NCBI GenBank assembly: GCA_025360085.1
Contig: JANYCW010000005.1
Span: 1-64,000 of the forward strand
Origin: Actinomycetes bacterium
Lineage (GTDB): Bacteria > Actinomycetota > Actinomycetes > Nanopelagicales > Nanopelagicaceae
Direction of reading: 5' to 3'
Length of the DNA stretch: 64,000 nt
Below, piece by piece: positions 32,526-42,041 of the stretch. The notes under the pieces were generated by a model. The model worked only from the letters and a program-made list of their open reading frames with translations, made no database searches and was not told the origin of the DNA. Each line of letters starts with the position of its first letter. The stretch's first letter is position 1. The position numbers were made by a program, and so were the translations under genes.

Positions 32526-33338
32526 ATGTCCGAAGTGAAGCCAGGTTTTGCACGCGATTGGGTTGAGTTTTCAGACGCAAGCGATCCAGAACAAATTTAT
32601 AAGTGTGACCTTACTTGGTTAACCTCATACTGGACTTGTATTTATGGGGACGGGTGTCAAGGTGTTTTTAAGAGTCAACCAAATGCCGGTTGTTGCACTG
32701 AAGGTGCAATGTATACCGATGCCGATGATGAAGCGCGAACTGACAAAGTAGCGGCTTACTTAACACCTGAGATGTGGCAGTTTTATTCTGAGGCAAAACC
32801 AAAGAAAGCTGGTGCCAAACTTCGTATCTCTGAAAAAGACGAGGATGGTGAGCGCAAGACACGTCGTGTTGAGGATGGTTGTATTTTTCTAAACCGTAAA
32901 GGTTACGAAGCCGAAGGTTTTACTGGATCTTTTGGGTGCGTACTCCACCACCTAGCGATAAAAGAGAATAAACATTTCGTCGATACCAAACCCGATGTCT
33001 GCTGGCAGTTACCGCTGCGCCGTAGTTTTGAAACTCGTGAAGTTGGTGAGCGCGAATACTCAGTTACAGTAATTGGAGAATACGAACGACTCGCATGGGG
33101 CGATGGTGGAGATGACTTTGACTGGTACTGCACTAGTAATTCGGAGGCCCATGTTGGTACAGAACCCGTTTATATTTCTAATAAGTACGAACTGCAAAAA
33201 TTAATGGGAGAAGCGCCTTACGCCGAACTCGCACTTCGCTGTGATGCACGAATGGCAGGAATACGAGCTTCCCAAGCTCACTTGTTGCCACTGTTCATTA
33301 TTCAACATCCAGCAACCTTAGCTGCCGCTAAGAAATAG
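32526..33338 (+). CDS. Conserved hypothetical protein with Cys-rich N-terminal segment
   Basis: CIYGDGCQGVFKSQPNAGCCTEGAMYTD ... DGCIFLNRKGY ... GCVLHHLA; start trimmed to ATG 32526. Confidence 0.7.
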   Translation: MSEVKPGFARDWVEFSDASDPEQIYKCDLTWLTSYWTCIYGDGCQGVFKSQPNAGCCTEGAMYTDADDEARTDKVAAYLTPEMWQFYSEAKPKKAGAKLRISEKDEDGERKTRRVEDGCIFLNRKGYEAEGFTGSFGCVLHHLAIKENKHFVDTKPDVCWQLPLRRSFETREVGEREYSVTVIGEYERLAWGDGGDDFDWYCTSNSEAHVGTEPVYISNKYELQKLMGEAPYAELALRCDARMAGIRASQAHLLPLFIIQHPATLAAAKK

Positions 33339-33364
33339 TCAGTCCTGCGTTCTAGGCTCTACCT

Positions 33365-34732
33365 ATGGCCAAAATTGAAAGAGATCCATTCCGTTGCAGT
33401 GAATGCGGCTGGAGCTCGCAAAAGTGGGTTGGCCGTTGCGGTGAGTGCCAAGCATGGGGCTGTGTTGAAGAAGTTGCCGCTCCCAAAAAACTCTCACTTA
33501 TTCCAGGGAAAATAACCCACAAAGCAATTCCTATCGGTGAGGTCGATTTATCTGCCGCGCATGTACGGCCCACTGGTGTTTCCGAACTCGATCGAGTTTT
33601 AGGTGGTGGATTAGTTCCAGGTGCTGCGATTTTATTAGCTGGCGAACCCGGAGTTGGTAAGTCGACACTTTTACTTTCGGTCGCTTCACAAACCGCATCT
33701 GCAGGTATTCGCGCGCTATATATAAGTGGCGAAGAGTCAGCCTCTCAAGTACGACTCCGAGCTGAGCGCATTAAAGCGATCAACCCGGATTTATTTTTAG
33801 CATCTGAAACCGATTTAGGCGCCGTTATTTCACACATAGATGCCGTCAATCCACAGTTAGTAATTATCGATTCAATACAAACAATTGGAAGTTCAGCTGC
33901 CGATGGCTCACCCGGAGGCGTTACCCAAGTACGCGAAGTCGCAGGCGCACTCATTCGTATCTGTAAAGACCGTAACATAACGCTACTTTTAGTTGGTCAT
34001 GTAACTAAAGATGGCTCGATTGCAGGTCCGCGTTTGCTCGAACATATAGTCGATGTTGTTCTGCAGTTCGAGGGCGAGCGCCACTCACGGCTTCGATTAA
34101 TTCGAGCAATTAAAAATCGCTTTGGTGCCTCTGATGAAGTTGGTTGTTTTGATTTGACTGATATCGGAATCGAATCGGTTTTAGATCCCACTGGTTTATT
34201 TACATCTCGTCACACTGAACCTGTACCGGGTACATGTGTGACAGTTACTCTTGAGGGCCGACGTCCTTTACTTGCTGAAATTCAAGCCCTAGTTAGTCAA
34301 GGGCGTGAAAATGATTTTGGAAACGCTCGCCGAGTTGTTTCTGGATTAGATTCACCGCGTACTTCAATGGTTTTGGCAGTCCTAGAACTTCGCGCAGGTA
34401 TCCGAGTTGGTGGTCGGGATGTGTATGCCGCAACAGTTGGTGGAATGAAGATGACGGAACCCGCCGCCGATTTAGCTTTAGCCCTTGCTGTGGCTTCGGC
34501 AGCTAACGCTTTAGCCTTGCCTTCTGATTTAGTTGCCATTGGTGAAGTGGGCTTGGCTGGGGAAATCCGTAAGGTCAGCGGGGTAAATCGTCGATTACAA
34601 GAGGCATACCGCCTTGGCTTCAAACGTGCATTGGTTCCCACTGGCTCAGAGAGCGTCATTGAAGGTATGGAGATTGTTGAAGTTTCCCGCCTTGATCACG
34701 CACTCTCTCGGGTAAAAATCTCGGGCGAATGA
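33365..34732 (+). CDS. radA: DNA repair protein RadA
   Basis: Zinc finger CSECGWSSQKWVGRCGECQAWG; GEPGVGKSTLL; KNRFG. Confidence 0.96.
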   Translation: MAKIERDPFRCSECGWSSQKWVGRCGECQAWGCVEEVAAPKKLSLIPGKITHKAIPIGEVDLSAAHVRPTGVSELDRVLGGGLVPGAAILLAGEPGVGKSTLLLSVASQTASAGIRALYISGEESASQVRLRAERIKAINPDLFLASETDLGAVISHIDAVNPQLVIIDSIQTIGSSAADGSPGGVTQVREVAGALIRICKDRNITLLLVGHVTKDGSIAGPRLLEHIVDVVLQFEGERHSRLRLIRAIKNRFGASDEVGCFDLTDIGIESVLDPTGLFTSRHTEPVPGTCVTVTLEGRRPLLAEIQALVSQGRENDFGNARRVVSGLDSPRTSMVLAVLELRAGIRVGGRDVYAATVGGMKMTEPAADLALALAVASAANALALPSDLVAIGEVGLAGEIRKVSGVNRRLQEAYRLGFKRALVPTGSESVIEGMEIVEVSRLDHALSRVKISGE

Positions 34733-35580
34733 ACCCGCTTGAAAGACCGATAGTTAATTGGTTTAAAGAAAACAGACGAGATTTACCGTGGCGCTCTACA
34801 TCGCCATGGGGTGTCATGATCAGCGAGTACATGTTGCAACAGACTCCAGTAAATCGCGTTTTGCCAATCTGGATTGATTGGATGGAGCGTTGGCCCTCAC
34901 CTTCTGATTTAGCTAAAGCGACACCAGCACAAGTCATTACAGCGTGGGGACGTCTTGGTTATCCGCGTCGTGCTTTGCGCCTACTTTCTGCCGCACACAT
35001 TATTTCGAAAGAGTTCAACAACGAAGTTCCTCGCGATGTTCACACTCTCCAAAAGCTTCCCGGGATTGGTGAATACACTGCCGCTGCAATCGCAGCTTTT
35101 GCTTTTCAAGCACGCACACTGGTCTTAGATATAAACATCCGTAGAGTTTTCGCGCGAGCAATCGATGGTGTCGAGCATCCAAAACTAACTCCAACTTCGG
35201 CTGAGAAAACTGCTCGACTCACTTTAGTTCCAGAAGAAAGCGCCCACATGTGGGCGGCGGCTACGATGGAGCTAGGTGCCCTTGTTTGTACATCAAAGAA
35301 CCCACTCTGTGATCTCTGTCCGGTTATCACCCAGTGCAACTGGCGTATTAAGGGATATCCAAAAATGCAGTCGACTCGAAAGACTCAAGCTTGGCATGGC
35401 AGCGATCGTAAATGTCGAGGCACTATTCTTCAAGCCTTACGTGAAAGTGAATCACTCACTGAGCGTGCACTCAAGAATCTCTGGCCCGATCAATCTCAAG
35501 TTGAAAAGGCGCTTAAGACATTACTTGAAGATCAATTAATCCAATCAATATCGCGCAATCTATATAGACTTCCGCAATGA
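34729..35580 (+). CDS. mutY: A/G-specific adenine glycosylase
   Basis: DLPWR; MLQQTPVNRVLP; LPGIGEYTAAAI; CTSKNPLCDLCPVITQC 4Fe-4S loop. Confidence 0.93.
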   Translation: MNPLERPIVNWFKENRRDLPWRSTSPWGVMISEYMLQQTPVNRVLPIWIDWMERWPSPSDLAKATPAQVITAWGRLGYPRRALRLLSAAHIISKEFNNEVPRDVHTLQKLPGIGEYTAAAIAAFAFQARTLVLDINIRRVFARAIDGVEHPKLTPTSAEKTARLTLVPEESAHMWAAATMELGALVCTSKNPLCDLCPVITQCNWRIKGYPKMQSTRKTQAWHGSDRKCRGTILQALRESESLTERALKNLWPDQSQVEKALKTLLEDQLIQSISRNLYRLPQ

Positions 35581-36107
35581 TTCGTTATGCTCGCAAAGAG
35601 GACTCCCCCCGCATACTTGAGCTAATCAAGGATCTTGCCGAGTATGAAAAGGCGCCATTGGCCGCGATTGCCACACTTGAACAAATTGAAGAATCTCTTT
35701 TTTCAGCCAACCCTCACGCCTTTTGCCATGTTGTCGACATTGATGGAACGGTTGTAGGAATCTCAATCTGGTTTCTTAACTATTCTACGTGGCTAGGTAA
35801 GCCGGGTATCTACCTTGAAGATCTCTATATCGACCCGCACTATCGCGCAAAAGGATATGGATTATCACTCCTCAAAGCGCTGGCAGAAATCTGCGTGACA
35901 CGCAATTATGAACGGTTGCAGTGGTGGGTCCTTGATTGGAATGCACCGTCGATCGAATTTTACACATCCCTCGGCGCAGTGCCGATGGATGAGTGGACCG
36001 TGTACCGACTAAGCGGTGATGCGCTTAAGAATTTGGCCGCCATCGCACCGACAGGAATAACTATTGACGTTGAAATAGACACACCCACCGCTGACGGACC
36101 AAGTTAA
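35577..36107 (+). CDS. GNAT N-acetyltransferase (diamine acetyltransferase-like)
   Basis: YLEDLYIDPHYRAKGYGLSLLKALAEI. Confidence 0.88.
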   Translation: MIRYARKEDSPRILELIKDLAEYEKAPLAAIATLEQIEESLFSANPHAFCHVVDIDGTVVGISIWFLNYSTWLGKPGIYLEDLYIDPHYRAKGYGLSLLKALAEICVTRNYERLQWWVLDWNAPSIEFYTSLGAVPMDEWTVYRLSGDALKNLAAIAPTGITIDVEIDTPTADGPS

Positions 36108-36252
36108 GACAACCTAAGAGTGAACTTTGACTAGGACTCGAAATCCCCGCCTCTCCCGTGATCTTCTTATGTGATGTGCCAGGCTTCTCGTACGCAATCA
36201 AAAAAACCGCCACCGCTGCAAGAAATAGCCCGATGCTCACTGCTTTTTCCAT
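36061..36252 (-). CDS. Candidate small single-TM protein (63 aa)
   Basis: MEKAVSIGLFLAAVAVFLIAYEKPG...; TAGGCT exactly 6 nt upstream of ATG; 3' end overlaps the GNAT gene antisense by 47 nt. Confidence 0.5.
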   Translation of the reverse strand: MEKAVSIGLFLAAVAVFLIAYEKPGTSHKKITGEAGISSPSQSSLLGCLNLVRQRWVCLFQRQ

Positions 36253-36261
36253 GAACTTAGC

Positions 36262-36342
36262 CTAGAACAGCCCAGACAATGAGTGCGAATAACCTGTGAA
36301 CGCTTGGTATTGCATAATTGTAATAAATTTTTTTTCATCCAT
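36262..36342 (-). CDS. Candidate 26-aa small ORF (MDEKKFITIMQYQAFTGYSHSLSGLF)
   Basis: AAAGGAG Shine-Dalgarno 7 nt from ATG; initiation region nearly identical to that of clpC. Confidence 0.4.
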   Translation of the reverse strand: MDEKKFITIMQYQAFTGYSHSLSGLF

Positions 36343-36527
36343 CGGTTTTCTCCTTTGTCTAAGTCCCTTATTCAAGGAACAGTTCAAACCCAAATTCAAA
36401 TAAATGAAATTCGCATGGCCAACCAAAAAACATTCGCCTACAATTAGGGTACGTCACGCATAGCTAAAGCTAAAAATGGGCAAGGCTCATTGAAGAATTA
36501 GTTTCATACTGATGCTCTGCCGCGTTC

Positions 36528-36545
36528 AGCCTCAAGAAGGAGGCT
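36528..36545. repeat. Inverted repeat AGCCTC-AAGAAG-GAGGCT
   Basis: 6-bp perfect arms with 6-nt loop between clpC and the small ORFs. Confidence 0.5.
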
Positions 36546-36621
36546 TATGCTTCATCTCTTCACTCTACTGTTCGGAAGTGATGAACGTACTCCTCTTCAT
36601 TTCCTAACGGTATTAGAGAAT

Positions 36622-39126
36622 TTAAGCTGTTGGTGCCTCTTGAGCTAGATCTTCGGGAGTATCAGGGGTCTGAACTTTTGGGGCACCTTTGAAAGTAAAG
36701 ATTGCTTCGGTGCCTTCACCTTCAACATCGACAACAATAATTTCACCAGCCTTAAGTTCGCCGAACAAGATGCGCTCAGAGAGCGAATCTTCAATCTCAC
36801 GCTGAATGGTGCGGCGAAGTGGTCGCGCTCCAAGAAGTGGATCATAACCACGCAGCGCAAGGAGGTCCTTAGCTGCTTGAGTTAGTTCAATTCCCATGTC
36901 CTTTGCCTGTAAGCGATCATCAAGATTTTTTATCATGAGATCAACTATCTGAATTATCTGATCCTTGGTCAACTGGTGGAAGACGATGACGTCATCGATG
37001 CGGTTGAGGAACTCAGGTCGGAAGTGAGTTTTAAGTTCGTCGTTTACTTTGCCCTTCATGCGATCATAATTAGTTTGTTCATCATCACTATTAGCAAAGC
37101 CAAGTCCAAGGCTCTTGGAGATATCGCGAGTACCGAGGTTGGTGGTCATGATGATTACGGTGTTCTTGAAATCAACAGTACGACCCTGAGAATCTGTAAG
37201 TCGACCATCTTCTAGAACCTGTAACAACGAGTTAAAGATATCTGGGTGCGCTTTTTCAATCTCATCAAAGAGAACGACGGAGAATGGGCGGCGGCGAACT
37301 TTTTCGGTCAACTGTCCGCCTTCGTCATATCCAACATAGCCTGGAGGAGCACCGAATAAGCGTGAGGCAGTGTGACGCTCTGAGTACTCGGACATATCTA
37401 ATTGGATTAATGCATCTTGATCGCCAAATAAAAATGCTGCAAGAGTACGTGAAAGTTCGGTTTTACCTACACCAGAAGGGCCGGCAAAGATAAATGATCC
37501 ACCAGGACGGCGAGGATCTTTTAACCCTGCGCGTGTACGGCGAATCGCTTGAGATAGCGCCTTGATTGCTTGGTCTTGTCCGATGACGCGGTTATGGAGC
37601 TCGTCTTCCATTCGCAAAAGTCGAGCGGTCTCCTCTTCGGTCAATTTAAAGACTGGGATACCGGTTGAGATTGAAAGAACTTGCGCGATAAGCTCCTCAT
37701 CAACTTCAGTTACCTTATCTAAATCAGTTGCTTTCCAATTCTTTTCAGCCTCATGCTTTTCGGCGATTAAAGCCTTTTCTGTATCGCGAAGCGAGGCCGC
37801 TTTTTCAAAGTCTTGACCGTCAATTGCAGACTCTTTTTCTTTGCGTGCAGCGGCAATCTTGTCATCGAATGCGCGAAGCTCTGGCGGTGCGGTCATACGC
37901 TTAATACGAAGGCGCGAACCTGCCTCATCGATTAGATCAATGGCTTTATCTGGCAAAAAACGATCTGACACATATCGATCGGCAAGGTTTGCCGCTGCAG
38001 CAAGAGCTCCATCGGTAATTGAAACGCGGTGATGCGTTTCGTAACGATCGCGAAGACCCTTCAATATTTCAATCGTGTGCGCAACCGTTGGCTCTTTAAC
38101 TTGAATTGGTTGAAAGCGGCGCTCTAAAGCGGCATCTTTTTCAACATGCTTGCGATACTCATCGAGTGTCGTTGCACCAATTGTCTGGAGTTCGCCGCGG
38201 GCAAGCATCGGTTTTAAAATACTTGCAGCATCGATTGCGCCTTCAGCAGCACCTGCTCCGACTAGAGTATGAATCTCGTCAATAAATAGAATGATGTCAC
38301 CGCGAGTTTTAATCTCCTTGAGAACCTTCTTTAGCCGCTCTTCGAAATCTCCTCGGTAGCGGCTACCCGCGACAAGTGCACCTAAATCAAGTGAGTACAA
38401 CTGCTTGTCTTTCAAAGTTTCGGGGACATCATTTTTATAAATTGCTTGCGCAAGACCTTCAACAACTGCAGTCTTACCAACACCTGGTTCGCCAATTAGA
38501 ACTGGATTATTTTTTGTGCGGCGAGATAAAACCTGCATGACTCGTTCGATCTCATTTTCGCGACCAATAACTGGATCTAGCTTTCCTTCACGCGCGGCTT
38601 GAGTGAGGTTTCGACCAAATTGATCGAGAACCAATGAGGTCGATGGCGTGCCTTCTGCAGGTCCACCTTGCGTGACGGCCTCTTTGCCTTGATAGCCTGA
38701 AAGAAGTTGAATTACTTGCTGGCGAACTCGATTTAAATCGGCGCCAAGCTTTACAAGCACCTGAGCGGCAACGCCTTCACCCTCGCGGATTAAACCGAGC
38801 AAAATGTGTTCGGTGCCAATGTAGTTATGGCCAAGTTGTAGCGCCTCACGTAAGGAGAGTTCAAGAACTTTTTTCGCCCTAGGTGTAAATGGGATGTGAC
38901 CACTGGGTGCTTGTTGGCCTTGTCCGATGATCTCTTCCACTTGTGCCCGAACGCCTTCAAGTGAGATTCCTAGCGATTCAAGTGCCTTAGCGGCAACGCC
39001 CTCACCCTCATGTATGAGCCCAAGCAGTATGTGCTCTGTGCCGATGTAGTTGTGATTGAGCATGCGTGCCTCTTCTTGGGCAAGCACAACAACTCGGCGA
39101 GCTCGATCTGTAAAGCGCTCAAACAT
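36622..39126 (-). CDS. clpC: ATP-dependent Clp protease ATP-binding subunit ClpC
   Basis: Duplicate Clp_N repeats; [33 protein letters not shown]-like [20 protein letters not shown]. Confidence 0.96.
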   Translation of the reverse strand: MFERFTDRARRVVVLAQEEARMLNHNYIGTEHILLGLIHEGEGVAAKALESLGISLEGVRAQVEEIIGQGQQAPSGHIPFTPRAKKVLELSLREALQLGHNYIGTEHILLGLIREGEGVAAQVLVKLGADLNRVRQQVIQLLSGYQGKEAVTQGGPAEGTPSTSLVLDQFGRNLTQAAREGKLDPVIGRENEIERVMQVLSRRTKNNPVLIGEPGVGKTAVVEGLAQAIYKNDVPETLKDKQLYSLDLGALVAGSRYRGDFEERLKKVLKEIKTRGDIILFIDEIHTLVGAGAAEGAIDAASILKPMLARGELQTIGATTLDEYRKHVEKDAALERRFQPIQVKEPTVAHTIEILKGLRDRYETHHRVSITDGALAAAANLADRYVSDRFLPDKAIDLIDEAGSRLRIKRMTAPPELRAFDDKIAAARKEKESAIDGQDFEKAASLRDTEKALIAEKHEAEKNWKATDLDKVTEVDEELIAQVLSISTGIPVFKLTEEETARLLRMEDELHNRVIGQDQAIKALSQAIRRTRAGLKDPRRPGGSFIFAGPSGVGKTELSRTLAAFLFGDQDALIQLDMSEYSERHTASRLFGAPPGYVGYDEGGQLTEKVRRRPFSVVLFDEIEKAHPDIFNSLLQVLEDGRLTDSQGRTVDFKNTVIIMTTNLGTRDISKSLGLGFANSDDEQTNYDRMKGKVNDELKTHFRPEFLNRIDDVIVFHQLTKDQIIQIVDLMIKNLDDRLQAKDMGIELTQAAKDLLALRGYDPLLGARPLRRTIQREIEDSLSERILFGELKAGEIIVVDVEGEGTEAIFTFKGAPKVQTPDTPEDLAQEAPTA

Positions 39127-39249
39127 CGGTCTTCTCCTTTGTAGTCAATTCATTAAGCCTAATACCTCGTATGCCAAGCCCGCGAGGTGGATTGGCTTTG
39201 CTCTCTATAACCCTAGGAATGGGTCATTTATGCCTGATGGCACCTAGAT

Positions 39250-39747
39250 TTAGGTGAGAATTTTCAGCATTCGCGTATTTCCCAGAGTATTGGGTTTGGC
39301 TGATTCAAGGTCTAAGAACTCGGCAACTCCGGCATCATAAGAGCGCAGAAGTTCAACGTATACATCGGGTTGTACCGGGGTGCCTTCGAGAACTTCAAAA
39401 CCGTGATGACCAAAGAAATCAGTCTGGAAAGTTAGACAGAATATTTTCTCAACACCGACTTCGCGCGCCCGTTGAATCACTGCCTCAAGAATCTGGTGGC
39501 CGACTCCCTGCCTTTGTAGATTCTCCAAAACGGCAACTGTTCGAACCTCAGCCAAGTCCTCCCAAAGAATATGCAGCGCTCCACAACCGACTAATACGCC
39601 ATCTAGCTCAGCGACAATAAACTCTTGGACACTTTCATACAAAGTCACCGTCTCCTTTGAAAGCATTTGTCCCGGAGCGGCATATGAGTCGACAAGCGTG
39701 CGGATTGACTTCACATCACTGGTTTTAGCAGGGCGAATTACAAGCAT
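39250..39747 (-). CDS. GNAT amino-acid N-acetyltransferase (ArgA-like)
   Basis: VAVLENLQRQGVGHQILEAVIQRARE; sits between lysS and clpC. Confidence 0.8.
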   Translation of the reverse strand: MLVIRPAKTSDVKSIRTLVDSYAAPGQMLSKETVTLYESVQEFIVAELDGVLVGCGALHILWEDLAEVRTVAVLENLQRQGVGHQILEAVIQRAREVGVEKIFCLTFQTDFFGHHGFEVLEGTPVQPDVYVELLRSYDAGVAEFLDLESAKPNTLGNTRMLKILT

Positions 39748-39749
39748 CT

Positions 39750-41255
39750 CTAATCAATCTCCGGCTTAACAAGAGGGAACAAAATAGTTTCGCGAATCCC
39801 AAGACCCGTCAATGCCATAAGCAATCTATCAACTCCCATTCCCATTCCGCCCATCGGTGGCATCCCAAACTCCATGGCTCGTAAGAAATCTTCATCGACC
39901 TGCATTGCCTCTAAATCGCCTTTGGTGCCCAGCGAAGATTGCTCTACTAAACGCTCGCGCTGGATGACGGGATCAATTAACTCGGAATAGCCGGTTGCTA
40001 ATTCAAAGCCATCGATATACAAATCCCACTTTTCGGCAACACCAGGTATTTCACGATGCGCACGAACAAGTGGAGATGTATCAATTGGAAATCCCATAAC
40101 AAAAGTTGGCTCAATCAACTGATCTTTTGCTACATACTCGAAAATCTCTTCAGCTAACTTTCCAGTAATCCATCTGGGATCTACTTTAATTCCAAGCTCG
40201 AGCGCAATGGTTTTTAAATCCACCATCGTAGTTAATGCAGTGACACTTTGGCCGACGCTCTCAGAAATAGCATCGTATAAGGATATTTCTCGCCAACTAC
40301 CTCCGAGATTTACTTGACGACCATCGTGATAAGTAACAGTGTGAGAGCCAGCAACTGCCATCGCTGCATTTTGTACAAGTAAGCGTGTGAGCTCGGCAAT
40401 CGATTTCCAGTCACCATAGGCTTGATAACTTTCAATCATTGCGAATTCGGGTGAGTGCGATGAATCGGCACCTTCATTTCGAAAGTTACGGTTAATTTCA
40501 AATACCCTTTCGAGTCCACCAACCACACATCGCTTTAAAAATAGTTCAGGTGCGATTCGAAGGTAGAGATCCATATCATAAGCATTTGAAAAAGATTTGA
40601 ATGGTCTAGCCGTGGCACCTCCATGCATAACCTGCAACATAGGTGTTTCGACCTCGATAAAATCCTCTTTTGCAAAAGTATTTCGTAAAGAACTCATTAC
40701 TGCCGGACGCAAGCGTGCATTAGTCCGTGCTTCTGGGCGAACTATTAAGTCGACGTATCTCATTCGGACACGCGTTTCTTCCGACATTGGCTTGTGATCA
40801 TTTGGCAATGGACGCAAGGACTTAGAGGCTAATTTCCACGATATAGCAAGAATAGAAAGCTCGCCCCGTTTCGAAGTAATAATTTCGCCGGTCACTGAAA
40901 CGATGTCACCTAAATCAATGTTGGACTTCCAAGAATCAATTGAGGCTTGACCAATTTTATCTAATGAAAACATAGCTTGAAGCTCGGTTCCATCGCCTTC
41001 GCGCAGCGTTGCAAAAGCAAGTTTTCCAGTATCGCGCTTGAAAATTATTCGACCAGTAAGGCTTTCAATCACGCCTGTTGAAACATCAACTTCAAGACCA
41101 ACATGTTGTGCTCGTACTTGGAGAAGTGATTTTGTACGTGGCACAGAAACCGGATATGGATCGACACCATTATCAATTAAGGCTGCCCTTTTTTCGCGTC
41201 GAATCCGCAACTGCTCAGGAAGATCCTCATCTTCTGCCAATTTTTGAATACTCAT
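39750..41255 (-). CDS. lysS: Lysine-tRNA ligase (class II)
   Basis: RMRYVDLI; FRNEGADSSHSPEFAMIESYQAY; GMGMGVDRLLMALTG. Confidence 0.96.
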   Translation of the reverse strand: MSIQKLAEDEDLPEQLRIRREKRAALIDNGVDPYPVSVPRTKSLLQVRAQHVGLEVDVSTGVIESLTGRIIFKRDTGKLAFATLREGDGTELQAMFSLDKIGQASIDSWKSNIDLGDIVSVTGEIITSKRGELSILAISWKLASKSLRPLPNDHKPMSEETRVRMRYVDLIVRPEARTNARLRPAVMSSLRNTFAKEDFIEVETPMLQVMHGGATARPFKSFSNAYDMDLYLRIAPELFLKRCVVGGLERVFEINRNFRNEGADSSHSPEFAMIESYQAYGDWKSIAELTRLLVQNAAMAVAGSHTVTYHDGRQVNLGGSWREISLYDAISESVGQSVTALTTMVDLKTIALELGIKVDPRWITGKLAEEIFEYVAKDQLIEPTFVMGFPIDTSPLVRAHREIPGVAEKWDLYIDGFELATGYSELIDPVIQRERLVEQSSLGTKGDLEAMQVDEDFLRAMEFGMPPMGGMGMGVDRLLMALTGLGIRETILFPLVKPEID

Positions 41256-41276
41256 AATAGAGGCGAGTCTAACGGT

Positions 41277-42041
41277 TCAAGCATTTCGTTCGTGAATTAA
41301 ACGAAGACCAATCAACGTCAAATCTGGTTCGTGATCGGTAATTGTTTCTGATACCCCGATTATTAATGGTGCTAATCCGCCTGTCGCAATTACTTTTGGC
41401 GCTCCCGAATACGACTCTGCAAGTTCGGCAGTAATTCGATCTACAAGCCCGTCGACTTGTCCGGCAAAGCCAAAAATTGTGCCTGATTGCAACGCCTCCA
41501 CCGTATTTTTCCCAATTACATTTTTCGGCCTAATCAACTCAACTTTGCGTAACTGCGCCGCACGAGCTGCCAAAGCATCTACTGAAATCTCAATTCCTGG
41601 TGCTAGTGCACCACCTAAAAACTCACCTTTAGGAGATACAACATCAAGATTGGTTGATGTACCAAAATCTACAACAATGGCGGGTCCGCCAAATAATGTA
41701 TGCGCCGCTAAGGTATTCACAATTCGATCGGCCCCAATTTCCTTGGGATTATCAACTAACAGTGGGACGCCAGTTCTAATACCGGGCTCGACAATTGTTG
41801 TCCGTACATGGGCAAAATAATCCTTAATCATACTTCGCAGTTCGCGAAGCGTCGCAGGTACCGTTGAACAGATCGATAATCCAGTTACTGTGAAATCCTC
41901 AACTAAAGATCGGTACTGCAGCCAAAGCTCATCAGATGTACTACGTGGATCGGTCTTTACTCGCCATGATCGAACTAAATCATCGCCGTCAAAAACTCCT
42001 AAAACAGTGTTCGTATTGCCTACATCGATTGTTAGCAGCAT
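41277..42041 (-). CDS. coaX: Type III pantothenate kinase
   Basis: LLTIDVGNTNTVLGVFDGDDL; VVDFGTSTNLDVVS. Confidence 0.94.
   Translation of the reverse strand: MLLTIDVGNTNTVLGVFDGDDLVRSWRVKTDPRSTSDELWLQYRSLVEDFTVTGLSICSTVPATLRELRSMIKDYFAHVRTTIVEPGIRTGVPLLVDNPKEIGADRIVNTLAAHTLFGGPAIVVDFGTSTNLDVVSPKGEFLGGALAPGIEISVDALAARAAQLRKVELIRPKNVIGKNTVEALQSGTIFGFAGQVDGLVDRITAELAESYSGAPKVIATGGLAPLIIGVSETITDHEPDLTLIGLRLIHERNA

Noticed and set aside
39164-39188. ACCTCG-N13-CGAGGT inverted repeat upstream of clpC as HspR, CtsR or ClgR operator
   Set aside because: Short 6-bp arms and no match to the HAIR, CtsR or ClgR consensus motifs I know
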